Part shown: positions 1 through 5,671 of the stretch, in pieces
Layout: each line of letters starts with the position of its first letter
Position numbering within the stretch: the stretch's first letter is position 1
Source: Flavobacteriales bacterium
GTDB taxonomy: Bacteria; Bacteroidota; Bacteroidia; Flavobacteriales_D; Parvicellaceae
Direction of reading: 5' to 3'
Assembly (NCBI GenBank): GCA_026993705.1
Contig: JALWSJ010000192.1
Span: 1-6,180, forward strand
DNA: 6,180 bases
Program-made: the position numbers and the translations under genes
The notes under the pieces: model-generated
Databases searched by the model: none
Seen by the model: only the letters and a program-made list of their open reading frames with translations
Told to the model about the DNA's origin: nothing

Positions 1-77
1 ATCTATAACTTATTTAACCTTAAATCCACAAGTGAAATTCTATTACAAAGCTACCTGATTGGTTTCAATTTTTATAC

Positions 78-1520
78 TTACAGTTTTATACAAACATTAG
101 TAGGTTCGGTAAAGAAATTCAGTGCATTAAAACCACCTTCTCTACCTACTCCGCTACTTTTTACTCCTCCAAATGGTGTTCTTAAGTCGCGAACTAACCA
201 ACAGTTTACCCACACAATGCCAGAATCTAATTTTGAAGCGACTCTATTGGCTCGTGTTACATCTTGTGTCCACACCGTTGCCGCTAAACCGTACTTCGTA
301 CTGTTGGCGTATAGTAGAACTTCTTCTTCGGTTTCAAAAGGCATAATGGTTACTACGGGACCGAAAATTTCTTCTTGATTGGTTCTACAATCAAAGGTTA
401 AGCCCTCAATTATCGTAGGTCGTAAATAATTTCCTTCGGAAAGTTCTCCTTCTAAATGTACTTGTTCACCTCCTGTCAATATCGTTCCGCCTTCTTCTTT
501 GGCTAATCGGATATAACTTACTACTTTTTTTAAATGTTCTTTTGAAACTAAAGCACCTAAATTTGTTGTAGCATCTTTTGGGTCTCCTACTTTTAATTTA
601 TTGGTCTTTTCGACAAAGGCGGTTTTGAATTTTTCGTAAATTGGGCGTTGTACGAAAATACGCGAACCGCATAAACATATTTGACCTTGATTGGCAAAAG
701 AGGACATTACCGTTGTACGAAGTGCTTCTTCAAAATTGCAATCGGCAAAAATAATATTGGGATTCTTCCCTCCCAACTCTAAACTCAGTTTTTTGAACAT
801 AGGTGCTGCAACTTTGGCAATCTCAGCTCCTGTTGCTGTTCCTCCGGTAAAAGAAATGGCTTTTATTCCTTTGTGCTTGGTTATGGCACTACCTACTTTA
901 GCTCCTAAACCGTGGACAATATTTAAGACCCCTTTGGGCAAGCCCGCCTCAATACATAACTTTGAAAAGAGATAGGCAGTCATCGGGGTTATTTCCGATG
1001 GCTTTGCTACAACCGTATTTCCAGCAGCTAGTGCAGGTGCTATTTTCCAAGTAAACAAATATAATGGTAAATTCCAAGGGGAAACACAACCGACTACTCC
1101 AATGGGTTTACGCAAGGTGTAATTGATTGCTACTCCGTTCATATCGTGGCTTTCGGATGCGTAATGAAGAATTGCCGTTGCGAAGAACCGGATATTGCTT
1201 GATGCCCTCGGAATATCTACTTTTCGGGCTAATTTCACGGGTTTTCCGTTATCGGTTGATTCCGCTTCAGCTAATTCTTTTAAATTTTGCTCGATTAAAT
1301 CGGCTATTTTGTTTAATATTCTAAAGCGTTCTTCTCTTGTTGTTTTACTCCACGAAGGAAAGGCTTCACGAGCTGACTGGTAAGCTTTTTCGATATCTTC
1401 TTCTGTAGAATCAGGGATATAGCTATATACTTTTCCCGTTGCAGGATTGTAATTGTCTAAGTATTCTTGATTTAACGGTTCTATTAATTCTCCGTTTATG
1501 TAGTTTTTTATATGTATCAT
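78..1520 (-). CDS. 2-aminomuconate-6-semialdehyde dehydrogenase-like (ALDH8 family)
   Basis: NAD(P)+-dependent aldehyde dehydrogenase, 480 aa, a normal full length for the superfamily and presumably cytoplasmic. Seen in the sequence: PWN with oxyanion-hole Asn150, AKPSE with Lys173, FTGGTATG of the nucleotide-binding fold (224-231), general base Glu248 in LELGG, catalytic Cys282 in NQGQICLC, and EIFGPV at 384-389. Compared from memory with human ALDH8A1, similarity runs end to end, including REAFPSW, SPWNLPLYL, KLSLELGGKNP, FANQG-ICLC, VNCWL-R and FGG-KSSG-GREG. The residues I recall as binding 2-aminomuconate semialdehyde in that family (Arg109, Asn155, Arg451 in the human enzyme) align with Arg105, Asn150 and Arg444 here. 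The likely reaction is oxidation of 2-aminomuconate semialdehyde to 2-aminomuconate in tryptophan/kynurenine breakdown; the related 2-hydroxymuconate semialdehyde is an alternative substrate. No other kynurenine gene is in the window. The ATG at 1520 is chosen because the N-terminus aligns with the family. It stands alone after a 505-bp gap, so it probably has its own promoter. Confidence 0.9.
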   Translation of the reverse strand: MIHIKNYINGELIEPLNQEYLDNYNPATGKVYSYIPDSTEEDIEKAYQSAREAFPSWSKTTREERFRILNKIADLIEQNLKELAEAESTDNGKPVKLARKVDIPRASSNIRFFATAILHYASESHDMNGVAINYTLRKPIGVVGCVSPWNLPLYLFTWKIAPALAAGNTVVAKPSEITPMTAYLFSKLCIEAGLPKGVLNIVHGLGAKVGSAITKHKGIKAISFTGGTATGAEIAKVAAPMFKKLSLELGGKNPNIIFADCNFEEALRTTVMSSFANQGQICLCGSRIFVQRPIYEKFKTAFVEKTNKLKVGDPKDATTNLGALVSKEHLKKVVSYIRLAKEEGGTILTGGEQVHLEGELSEGNYLRPTIIEGLTFDCRTNQEEIFGPVVTIMPFETEEEVLLYANSTKYGLAATVWTQDVTRANRVASKLDSGIVWVNCWLVRDLRTPFGGVKSSGVGREGGFNALNFFTEPTNVCIKL

Positions 1521-1540
1521 GTTTGTATGTACTTTTTTGC

Positions 1541-1561
1541 GTTAGGGATTGAATCCCTAAC
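1541..1561. promoter_or_regulatory. Perfect palindrome just upstream of the aldehyde dehydrogenase start
   Basis: Arms GTTAGGGATT (1541-1550) and AATCCCTAAC (1552-1561) are exact reverse complements around a single central G. The dyad lies 20 nt before the ATG of the aldehyde dehydrogenase gene. It could be a repressor or activator operator, a 5'-UTR hairpin, or a remnant of the larger repeat further upstream: the 11-mer GCGTTAGGGAT at 1539-1549 recurs exactly at 1863-1873. I could not place a convincing -7/-33 promoter pair next to it; the nearest match on the minus strand is TATTTTG at about 1567-1573, one base short of TAnnTTTG. Confidence 0.5.
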
Positions 1562-1610
1562 ACGGGCAAAATAGACGATATAAAGAGTTTTTAGATTTCT
1601 TATACTTATT

Positions 1611-1771
1611 AGAGGTTGTTTACAGCTTGTCTATAAGTTTAAATTAGTTCTTTTCATTTCACTCGTCGTTATTTTTGCGAACCATAGCTATGGCTATGCT
1701 TCTTAAAAATGCCTAGATTGAAAAGAAAATAAGCTAATTTCACTTTTATATCCAAACTGTAAATAACCTCT
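1611..1771. repeat. Long imperfect inverted repeat (MITE- or REP-like, about 160 bp)
   Basis: The left arm (1611-1688) and right arm (1693-1771) are reverse complements over roughly three-quarters of their length when aligned by eye with small gaps. The ends are best conserved: AGAGGTTGTTTACAG at 1611-1625 against CTGTAAATAACCTCT at 1757-1771 differ at one base. The apex is also well paired: 1671-1688 against 1693-1710 match at 15 of 18, around loop TATG, with CCATAGC/GCTATG at the top. Terminal inverted repeats of this kind with no reading frame inside suggest a small non-autonomous mobile element or a palindromic interspersed repeat. No transposase gene and no clear target-site duplication are visible. 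As RNA it could fold into one long hairpin on either strand. Confidence 0.6.
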
Positions 1772-1773
1772 TC

Positions 1774-1813
1774 ATAAAAATTTTCCATAGCTGGGGCTAT
1801 GCAAAATTTTTAT
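1774..1813. repeat. Compact hairpin with CATAGC/GCTATG apex; possible terminator
   Basis: The 18-nt arms (1774-1791 and 1796-1813) are complementary at 17 of 18 positions around loop TGGG. Each arm combines an ATAAAAATTTT-type base with a CATAGC-type top. The apex format, CCATAGC-N4-GCTATG, is the same as at the tip of the neighbouring long inverted repeat, so the two appear related although the lower stems differ. Read on the minus strand it lies about 210 nt past the YkgJ-like gene and its descending arm ends in a T-rich run, so it might stop transcription from the upstream genes before the aldehyde dehydrogenase gene. That role is inference. Confidence 0.6.
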
Positions 1814-1885
1814 TCATCGTCTAAGAAACCAAAAATTCACTTGCTATCCGCCAATTTCACCCGCGTTAGGGATAGGAACGGCATC

Positions 1886-1918
1886 CTTTTGGTTTGTTGC
1901 ATATATGCAAACCAAAAG
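1886..1918. repeat. Hairpin A of the composite element
   Basis: Arms CTTTTGGTTTG (1886-1896) and CAAACCAAAAG (1908-1918) are perfect 11-nt reverse complements. The segment between them, together with the inner part of the right arm (1897-1910, TTGCATATATGCAA), is itself a perfect palindrome. Two mutually exclusive inner pairings are therefore possible, giving alternative stem tips. Confidence 0.7.
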
Positions 1919-1936
1919 ATATAGTGGATAACCCGA

Positions 1937-1994
1937 CCCCAATCTGCAAAACTAACGTTTCGCGGTAGCGATATGTTTGTTTTGCTGAGTGGGG
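1937..1994. repeat. Hairpin B of the composite element (27-bp stem, tetraloop)
   Basis: The left arm (1937-1963, starting CCCCA and ending TCGC) and right arm (1968-1994, starting GCGA and ending TGGGG) are each 27 nt and in perfect register. They are complementary at 22 of 27 positions with no gaps, closing on a GGTA loop (1964-1967). The mismatches are isolated single positions. The GC-rich base (CCCC/GGGG) and tip (TCGC/GCGA) flank an A/T-rich middle. Confidence 0.7.
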
Positions 1995-2025
1995 GAACGT
2001 CCAAACCTTCTTCAAAAGTAAAAAT

Positions 2026-2505
2026 TTAAAGGGTATGTTTCTTTAGTTCTGTTAATATATTTTCAACAGCGGGACATATCTCTGCATTTTTGAGCATTAA
2101 GGGCAACATTTTTTTCTGTCCTCGCATTTGAGTATGTGGATATTCGGCACAGGCTTTCGGTCTGACGTTGTATATAGTACAATAGTTTTCGTGGTCTAAA
2201 AACGGGCAAGGCAATTGCTGTAAGACGTAATCGTTGTCTTCGTCTATACGCAAATAATTTTCTACGAATTTTCCGGGTTTTAGGCGTAGATGCTTGGCGA
2301 TACGGACTATGTCTTTGTCGGTAAATAGAGGCCCGGTAGTTTTGCAACAATTGGCACAAGTCAAGCAATCAATGGTTTGGAAGGCTTTTTTATCCAATTC
2401 ATTAATTTGTCGGTCTAAAGCTCCTTCTTTCTTTTTCTTTAGTTGAAGCAACAATCTTTTATTTTGACTTGCCGTTTCTTTGGCGGAACTTTTTTTCTTA
2501 GCCAT
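2026..2505 (-). CDS. YkgJ-family cysteine cluster protein (CxxCxxCC)
   Basis: Small (159 aa) soluble protein of the YkgJ family, whose conserved cysteines are thought to bind zinc or an iron-sulfur centre; no reaction is established for this subgroup. Seen: a basic, Lys-rich N-terminus (1-40), then CLTCANCC with Cys47, 50, 53 and 54, PCPFL with Cys100, CTIYNVRPKACAEYP with Cys109 and Cys119, and a last Cys144 in ICPAV. This order, including the [Y]xxRPxxCxxYP core, is the family signature. The ATG at 2505 lies within the end of the glycosyltransferase gene (8-nt overlap, ATGGCTAA), indicating translational coupling and shared transcription. Whether it acts on the same glycan pathway or is only co-transcribed is unknown. 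No terminator is evident directly after its stop. Confidence 0.88.
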   Translation of the reverse strand: MAKKKSSAKETASQNKRLLLQLKKKKEGALDRQINELDKKAFQTIDCLTCANCCKTTGPLFTDKDIVRIAKHLRLKPGKFVENYLRIDEDNDYVLQQLPCPFLDHENYCTIYNVRPKACAEYPHTQMRGQKKMLPLMLKNAEICPAVENILTELKKHTL

Positions 2506-3256
2506 TTTTGTCTTGATTGAATTGGCGGACTTTTAGGTAACGCATAAAAACGGACATACTTGAAAGTGTGCATAAAATATAGCCTGTAAGTCCGTCCAAT
2601 ATTCCTAATTTGAGGAAGTAATCTTGAAAAAAACGGAAAGCAGGTTTCACTAAAAAGTGGTAAAGATTTGGGTTTTCTCCTCGTTCCGCACGGTCTTTTG
2701 CACTCATAGTGGTGTATCTGTCCCATTTTTCCAAATAGTGAAAAATGTCTTTAAAAGTATAATGTATCAGTTTGTTTTTGAGCATACCTACTTTTCCATT
2801 GCAAATAATTTCAGCGTGTACACTTTTATTTTCGTATTTGCATTCATCTCGTTTGAATAATCGAATGACTTTATCACCTTGCCAACCTGAATATTTGATT
2901 TCTGACCCCATAAAAAAGTTTCGCCTTTTAATCCAATAGGCAACTTCTTCGATGTTTTCTTGCTTTAAAATCGATGTGATTTCTTGTTGAAGTGCTTTGT
3001 CAACTCGTTCATCTGCGTCGAGTAAGAAAATCCACTCATACGTTGCTTGAGGAATTGCCCAATTTTTTTGAGAAGCTGAGTGTTCGTACTCCCGTTGGAT
3101 AACCCTTGCTCCCAACTCTTTGGCTAAAGACACCGTATTATCTGTACTGAAAGAATCTACAACTAAAATCTCGTCAGCCCATTGAACTGATTTAATCGCT
3201 TCTTTTATATTGTGTTCCTCGTTGTAAGTGGGTATGATTGCCGTGATTTTACGCAT
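2498..3256 (-). CDS. Family 2 glycosyltransferase, WaaE/KdtX-like
   Basis: Inverting glycosyltransferase of the GT-A fold (GT2), 252 aa, a usual length for the WaaE/KdtX-like subgroup that adds a sugar to LPS core or another surface glycan. Seen: the N-terminal nucleotide-sugar site IPTYNEE (8-14), VVDSFSTDNT with Asp34, the metal-binding DADER (Asp80 and Asp82), and SGWQGDKVIRLFKR (123-136). The C-terminal KPAFRFFQDYFLKLGILDG stretch (204-222) is typical of this subgroup. The hydrophobic tail (about 217-240) may sit on the inner membrane; there is no signal peptide. The ATG at 3256 fits because the beta strand before IPTYNEE begins at residue 4. The gene follows the protease gene after 50 nt and overlaps the YkgJ-like gene by 8 nt. 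Donor and acceptor sugars cannot be told from the sequence. Confidence 0.87.
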   Translation of the reverse strand: MRKITAIIPTYNEEHNIKEAIKSVQWADEILVVDSFSTDNTVSLAKELGARVIQREYEHSASQKNWAIPQATYEWIFLLDADERVDKALQQEITSILKQENIEEVAYWIKRRNFFMGSEIKYSGWQGDKVIRLFKRDECKYENKSVHAEIICNGKVGMLKNKLIHYTFKDIFHYLEKWDRYTTMSAKDRAERGENPNLYHFLVKPAFRFFQDYFLKLGILDGLTGYILCTLSSMSVFMRYLKVRQFNQDKNG

Positions 3257-3264
3257 AATGTGGG

Positions 3265-3272
3265 CAAAGGTA
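3265..3272 (-). promoter_or_regulatory. Possible -7 box (TACCTTTG) before the glycosyltransferase
   Basis: On the minus strand, TACCTTTG matches the Bacteroidota -7 consensus TAnnTTTG exactly. It ends 8 nt before the ATG at 3256, so a transcript from it would be almost leaderless. I see no TTG at the expected -33 spacing. In AT-rich DNA such a match can be chance, so this is weak evidence that the glycosyltransferase pair has its own promoter. Confidence 0.25.
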
Positions 3273-3285
3273 AGGAAGATGTTTG

Positions 3286-3304
3286 AAGTTAGAATCTTTA
3301 ACTT
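3286..3304 (-). terminator. Weak hairpin after the S8 protease stop codon
   Basis: Complementary arms AAGTTA and TAACTT (3286-3291 and 3299-3304) lie 2 nt past the TAA of the protease gene and could form a 6-bp stem. No U-rich tract follows on the minus strand, so intrinsic termination would be poor at best. Read-through into the glycosyltransferase gene 50 nt away is plausible. Confidence 0.2.
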
Positions 3305-3306
3305 GA

Positions 3307-4986
3307 TTAAAAATTGCTTGTTTTAATTAACTTTCTTACCACTTGGGTCTGGTCTTCAAATGTTATTTCTAAAATATAGATACCTTGTTTCCAATTGGCG
3401 ATGGAATTTAAGGTCAGTAAATTTCTTCCTTCTTGAATAGCCTTTGTAAAAGAGGATAACGCTTGCCCTTGCGTATTTTTTATTTGTATTTCTACATTTT
3501 GAGATGCATTACTCAACAATTCAAAATGAATTACGGATTGAAAAGGGTTGGGATATAAACGGTATAAATTATTATTTGGTAAGCTATACACCACTCCTGT
3601 TGCTTTTTGATAAGCTAAATCAAAATTCGGAATGCCATAACCTATGAGGGAATCGGGGTGTTGGTATTGACTGGAATTTTCTTCTACCAAATGTTTGATT
3701 TGCATGTTGGTAAAATGGGGTAATCCTTGCCATAAACAAGCTACCATTCCTGTAACCATAGGGGCACTGAATGATGTTCCATTTCCTTGTGACACCTCTC
3801 CAAGATTACTATCCCATGGAGAAAGATAATAAGTATGCCAACCCACGGAAGCTATATTGGGTTTTATATCTCCATCAGCAGAAAACCCTACACTGCTAAA
3901 ACTTGCCCGCTGACCTAATGAATCTACGGCAGCTACTGTAAGTACGCTGTCTGCATCGGCAGGGGTTGAGATATATCGCCAAGGGGAATCACCGCTATTT
4001 CCTGCACTTGTAACTAATAAAATTCCTTTGGACGCTGCTATATCAGAAGCAATAGCTATACGCGTGGTATTCCCATCCATATCGTTATAGGTATAATTCT
4101 GCAATGTATCGTCAAAAAGTGTATAACCTAAAGAAGTATTAATAATATCCACTCCTGCCGAATCGGCGTATTCAGCTGCACTAATCCAATTATCTTCTTC
4201 CGATCGGGTTTCACTGTTCGCATCTTCACTTCGTAGGAGGTGAAAACTTGCTTTTGGTGCCGTTCCTTGATAAACACCATCAACACTTCCTGCAATGATA
4301 GATAATACCATAGCTCCATGCACATTATCCTCAAAAACCGAATGGTCGTGATCGACAAAATCTTTAATACTTAGGATTCTCCCTTCGTCAAATAAATGTT
4401 GTAGCCCCTTAATTTTATCAATGTTGTAAAAACCTGCATCTATTACAGCAATATGCATACCTTGCCCTAGAAAACCATATTCTTGAAGACGATTAAGTTT
4501 ATGTAAATGAATTTGATTGTAAGTTTTACCGTAGGGGTAATGTTCCTCGTTTGCAACTTCCAATACCACCCCCTTATCTTCTAAAAAAGGGGCTATTTCA
4601 TCTTGTCGTACAGCCAAACGCTGTGTGTTTTCGATGTGTTGAATAAATGAAACCCCATTAAGAGCAAGTATATTTGATGAATCATTGGTTTTCACCGTAA
4701 TTCCATTGAGCCACTTTGAAGTGTTGTGTAAATTAAAATTACCACTGTTTAGCACCGAGTCAATGTAAAATGGATTCACAGGTAAGTCATTTTCTTCAAT
4801 AGGAATACCCTGCCTGTTTCTTCGTGCAATAGCTCGTGGTGATAAATATTCATTTGGATTTACGATGGAATAAGGAGAGTTGTTTTTATCGGTAAATTGT
4901 ATCCAAAATTTGATAGTGTCGTTTTGTGCAAACACGTAAGAAAAACTACAAAAACAAATAAGAACAAAGAGAATTTTAATTCCCAT
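3307..4986 (-). CDS. Secreted S8 (subtilisin-like) serine protease with T9SS sorting domain
   Basis: Exported endopeptidase, 559 aa. Residues 1-20 are a Sec signal peptide (hydrophobic ILFVLICFCSFSYVFA, likely cleaved before QNDT). Residues 22 to about 150 form the N-terminal region common to these Bacteroidota proteases (FWIQFTDKN, then LSPRAIARRNRQGIP) and may act as a propeptide. The catalytic domain spans about 155-462, with Asp183 in VIDAGF, His223 in HGAMV, oxyanion Asn330 in SAGNSG and Ser405 in GTSFSAP, so the triad is intact. Residues about 472-559 are a type A T9SS sorting domain: LYPNPF (477-482), GIYILEI (536-542) and a terminal RKLIK. The product should therefore cross the outer membrane through T9SS and be released or surface-anchored. 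The ATG at 4986 overlaps the lipoprotein gene by 11 nt, and the signal peptide follows it directly. Substrate unknown. Confidence 0.93.
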   Translation of the reverse strand: MGIKILFVLICFCSFSYVFAQNDTIKFWIQFTDKNNSPYSIVNPNEYLSPRAIARRNRQGIPIEENDLPVNPFYIDSVLNSGNFNLHNTSKWLNGITVKTNDSSNILALNGVSFIQHIENTQRLAVRQDEIAPFLEDKGVVLEVANEEHYPYGKTYNQIHLHKLNRLQEYGFLGQGMHIAVIDAGFYNIDKIKGLQHLFDEGRILSIKDFVDHDHSVFEDNVHGAMVLSIIAGSVDGVYQGTAPKASFHLLRSEDANSETRSEEDNWISAAEYADSAGVDIINTSLGYTLFDDTLQNYTYNDMDGNTTRIAIASDIAASKGILLVTSAGNSGDSPWRYISTPADADSVLTVAAVDSLGQRASFSSVGFSADGDIKPNIASVGWHTYYLSPWDSNLGEVSQGNGTSFSAPMVTGMVACLWQGLPHFTNMQIKHLVEENSSQYQHPDSLIGYGIPNFDLAYQKATGVVYSLPNNNLYRLYPNPFQSVIHFELLSNASQNVEIQIKNTQGQALSSFTKAIQEGRNLLTLNSIANWKQGIYILEITFEDQTQVVRKLIKTSNF

Positions 4987-5650
4987 AACTTATCATTTTG
5001 TATTCCAACTCTGTTCCCTCGTTGATATCGGTAACATCAAATGTATTAATACTCAAATTTACTCTAGAGAGATAAACCAACCCTACATTTTTAGCAAAGA
5101 CTTCTTTTGTCTTTTTTAATTCTATGGCGTTAAAATCATCTTGCTGAATAACCGTTACTGTAGAATCAAAATCAACGGAATTTATCAAAAATGGAACGTG
5201 AACATTTTCATATAAATAATCTTGCTTACCTAAATTATTAAAAGCATTTCCGTTCCATTGTTTTCCCTCTTCAATTGGGAAAATCAATTTTGTAAACTTT
5301 ATATTTTCCTCAACAACATTGTACATTGTTTCTGTTTTTTCAATCCCCCATACGTCTTTTATTTCCCAAGGTTGCTGAACGGAATCACGCCAATACCGCT
5401 CCAATCGAAAATTGGTTTCGTCTATATCTTCGGTTATTATTTCTTTTAGAAAATACTCAATGGTATCGTGAGCACCTGTAGTTGTATGTTGTATCTCCCG
5501 AACTTGATACAATCTCCATTGCCCAACAATAACTGGTGCATACTCAGTATAAAAAGGTGTTTTTTTCTGTGCTACATCTTTTTTACAAGCATTCAAAAAG
5601 ATTAGAATACTTACTAAAAGCAATATTGATATGTAGCTTATTCTTTTCAA
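4976..5650 (-). CDS. Lipoprotein of unknown function, TTG start
   Basis: A 224-aa protein with a lipoprotein signal peptide: KR, a hydrophobic core ISILLLVSILIFL, and lipobox LNAC with Cys22 as the lipidated residue, followed by KKD. The mature part looks mostly beta-rich. Stretches recalling other uncharacterised Bacteroidota lipoproteins are VGQWRLYQV (42-50), PIEEGKQWNGNAFN (125-138) and AKNVGLVYLSR (186-196); I know no function. The start is TTG at 5650. No ATG lies between it and the lipobox, and the TAA of the upstream gene is in the same frame eight codons before, so no earlier start is available except through read-through. A purine-rich TTAGAGAAA precedes the TTG. It overlaps the S8 protease gene by 11 nt, suggesting joint expression and a shared role at the cell envelope. 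Confidence 0.8.
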   Translation of the reverse strand: MKRISYISILLLVSILIFLNACKKDVAQKKTPFYTEYAPVIVGQWRLYQVREIQHTTTGAHDTIEYFLKEIITEDIDETNFRLERYWRDSVQQPWEIKDVWGIEKTETMYNVVEENIKFTKLIFPIEEGKQWNGNAFNNLGKQDYLYENVHVPFLINSVDFDSTVTVIQQDDFNAIELKKTKEVFAKNVGLVYLSRVNLSINTFDVTDINEGTELEYKMISYGN

Positions 5651-5671
5651 TTTCTCTAATTGTTCTGTTTT

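Larger units (their letters stand above)
1863..1998 (+). other. Composite structured element: two hairpins joined by motif blocks
   Basis: Read on the plus strand, this non-coding stretch has the order: block GCGTTAGGGATAGG, block AACGGCATCC, hairpin A (1886-1918), linker GATATAGTGGATAACCCGAC, hairpin B (1937-1994), then GAACGTCC. GTTAGGG (1865-1871) can pair with CCCGAC (1932-1937) with one G-U pair and a bulged A, which would enclose hairpin A. Alternatively GGATAG (1870-1875) can pair with CTATCC at 1844-1849. From memory, similar sequence (GGGATAG...GGCATCC-hairpin-GATATAGYGGATARCCCGACC) recurs between genes in Flavobacteriaceae, so I read it as an interspersed repeat or structured RNA rather than unique sequence. 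Plus is the strand on which I recognise the blocks; transcription from it is not shown, and all surrounding genes are on the minus strand. Confidence 0.5.

Noticed and set aside
12..25. AT-rich palindrome ATTTAA-CC-TTAAAT after the aldehyde dehydrogenase gene as a terminator
   Set aside because: A two-base loop, only A/T pairs and no following U tract; too weak to call.
691..1383. Open frames on the plus strand inside the aldehyde dehydrogenase gene
   Set aside because: They lie opposite a gene with full family similarity, their translations show no recognisable motifs, and they overlap one another.
1598..1820. Intact insertion sequence
   Set aside because: The inverted repeats enclose under 200 bp with no transposase frame, and no target duplication is evident.
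1947..1954. TAGTTTTG (minus strand) as a promoter -7 box
   Set aside because: It matches TAnnTTTG but lies inside an arm of hairpin B, more than 400 bp from the aldehyde dehydrogenase start, without a -33 TTG. Likely chance.
1611..1994. CRISPR array
   Set aside because: The repeats are inverted and different from one another, not direct repeats of constant length with regular spacers.
2013..2020. TACTTTTG (minus strand) as a promoter -7 box
   Set aside because: It sits just past the YkgJ stop codon with no -33 element and no gene for nearly 500 bp. Expected by chance in AT-rich DNA.
1521..2025. Possible small protein gene in the long intergenic region
   Set aside because: No frame of useful length with a start and protein-like composition is seen. 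The palindromic structure explains the sequence better.
2063..2860. Alternative-frame open stretches on both strands over the YkgJ and glycosyltransferase genes
   Set aside because: Shadows of two well-supported genes. Composition is unnatural (for example runs of Arg) and there are no domains.
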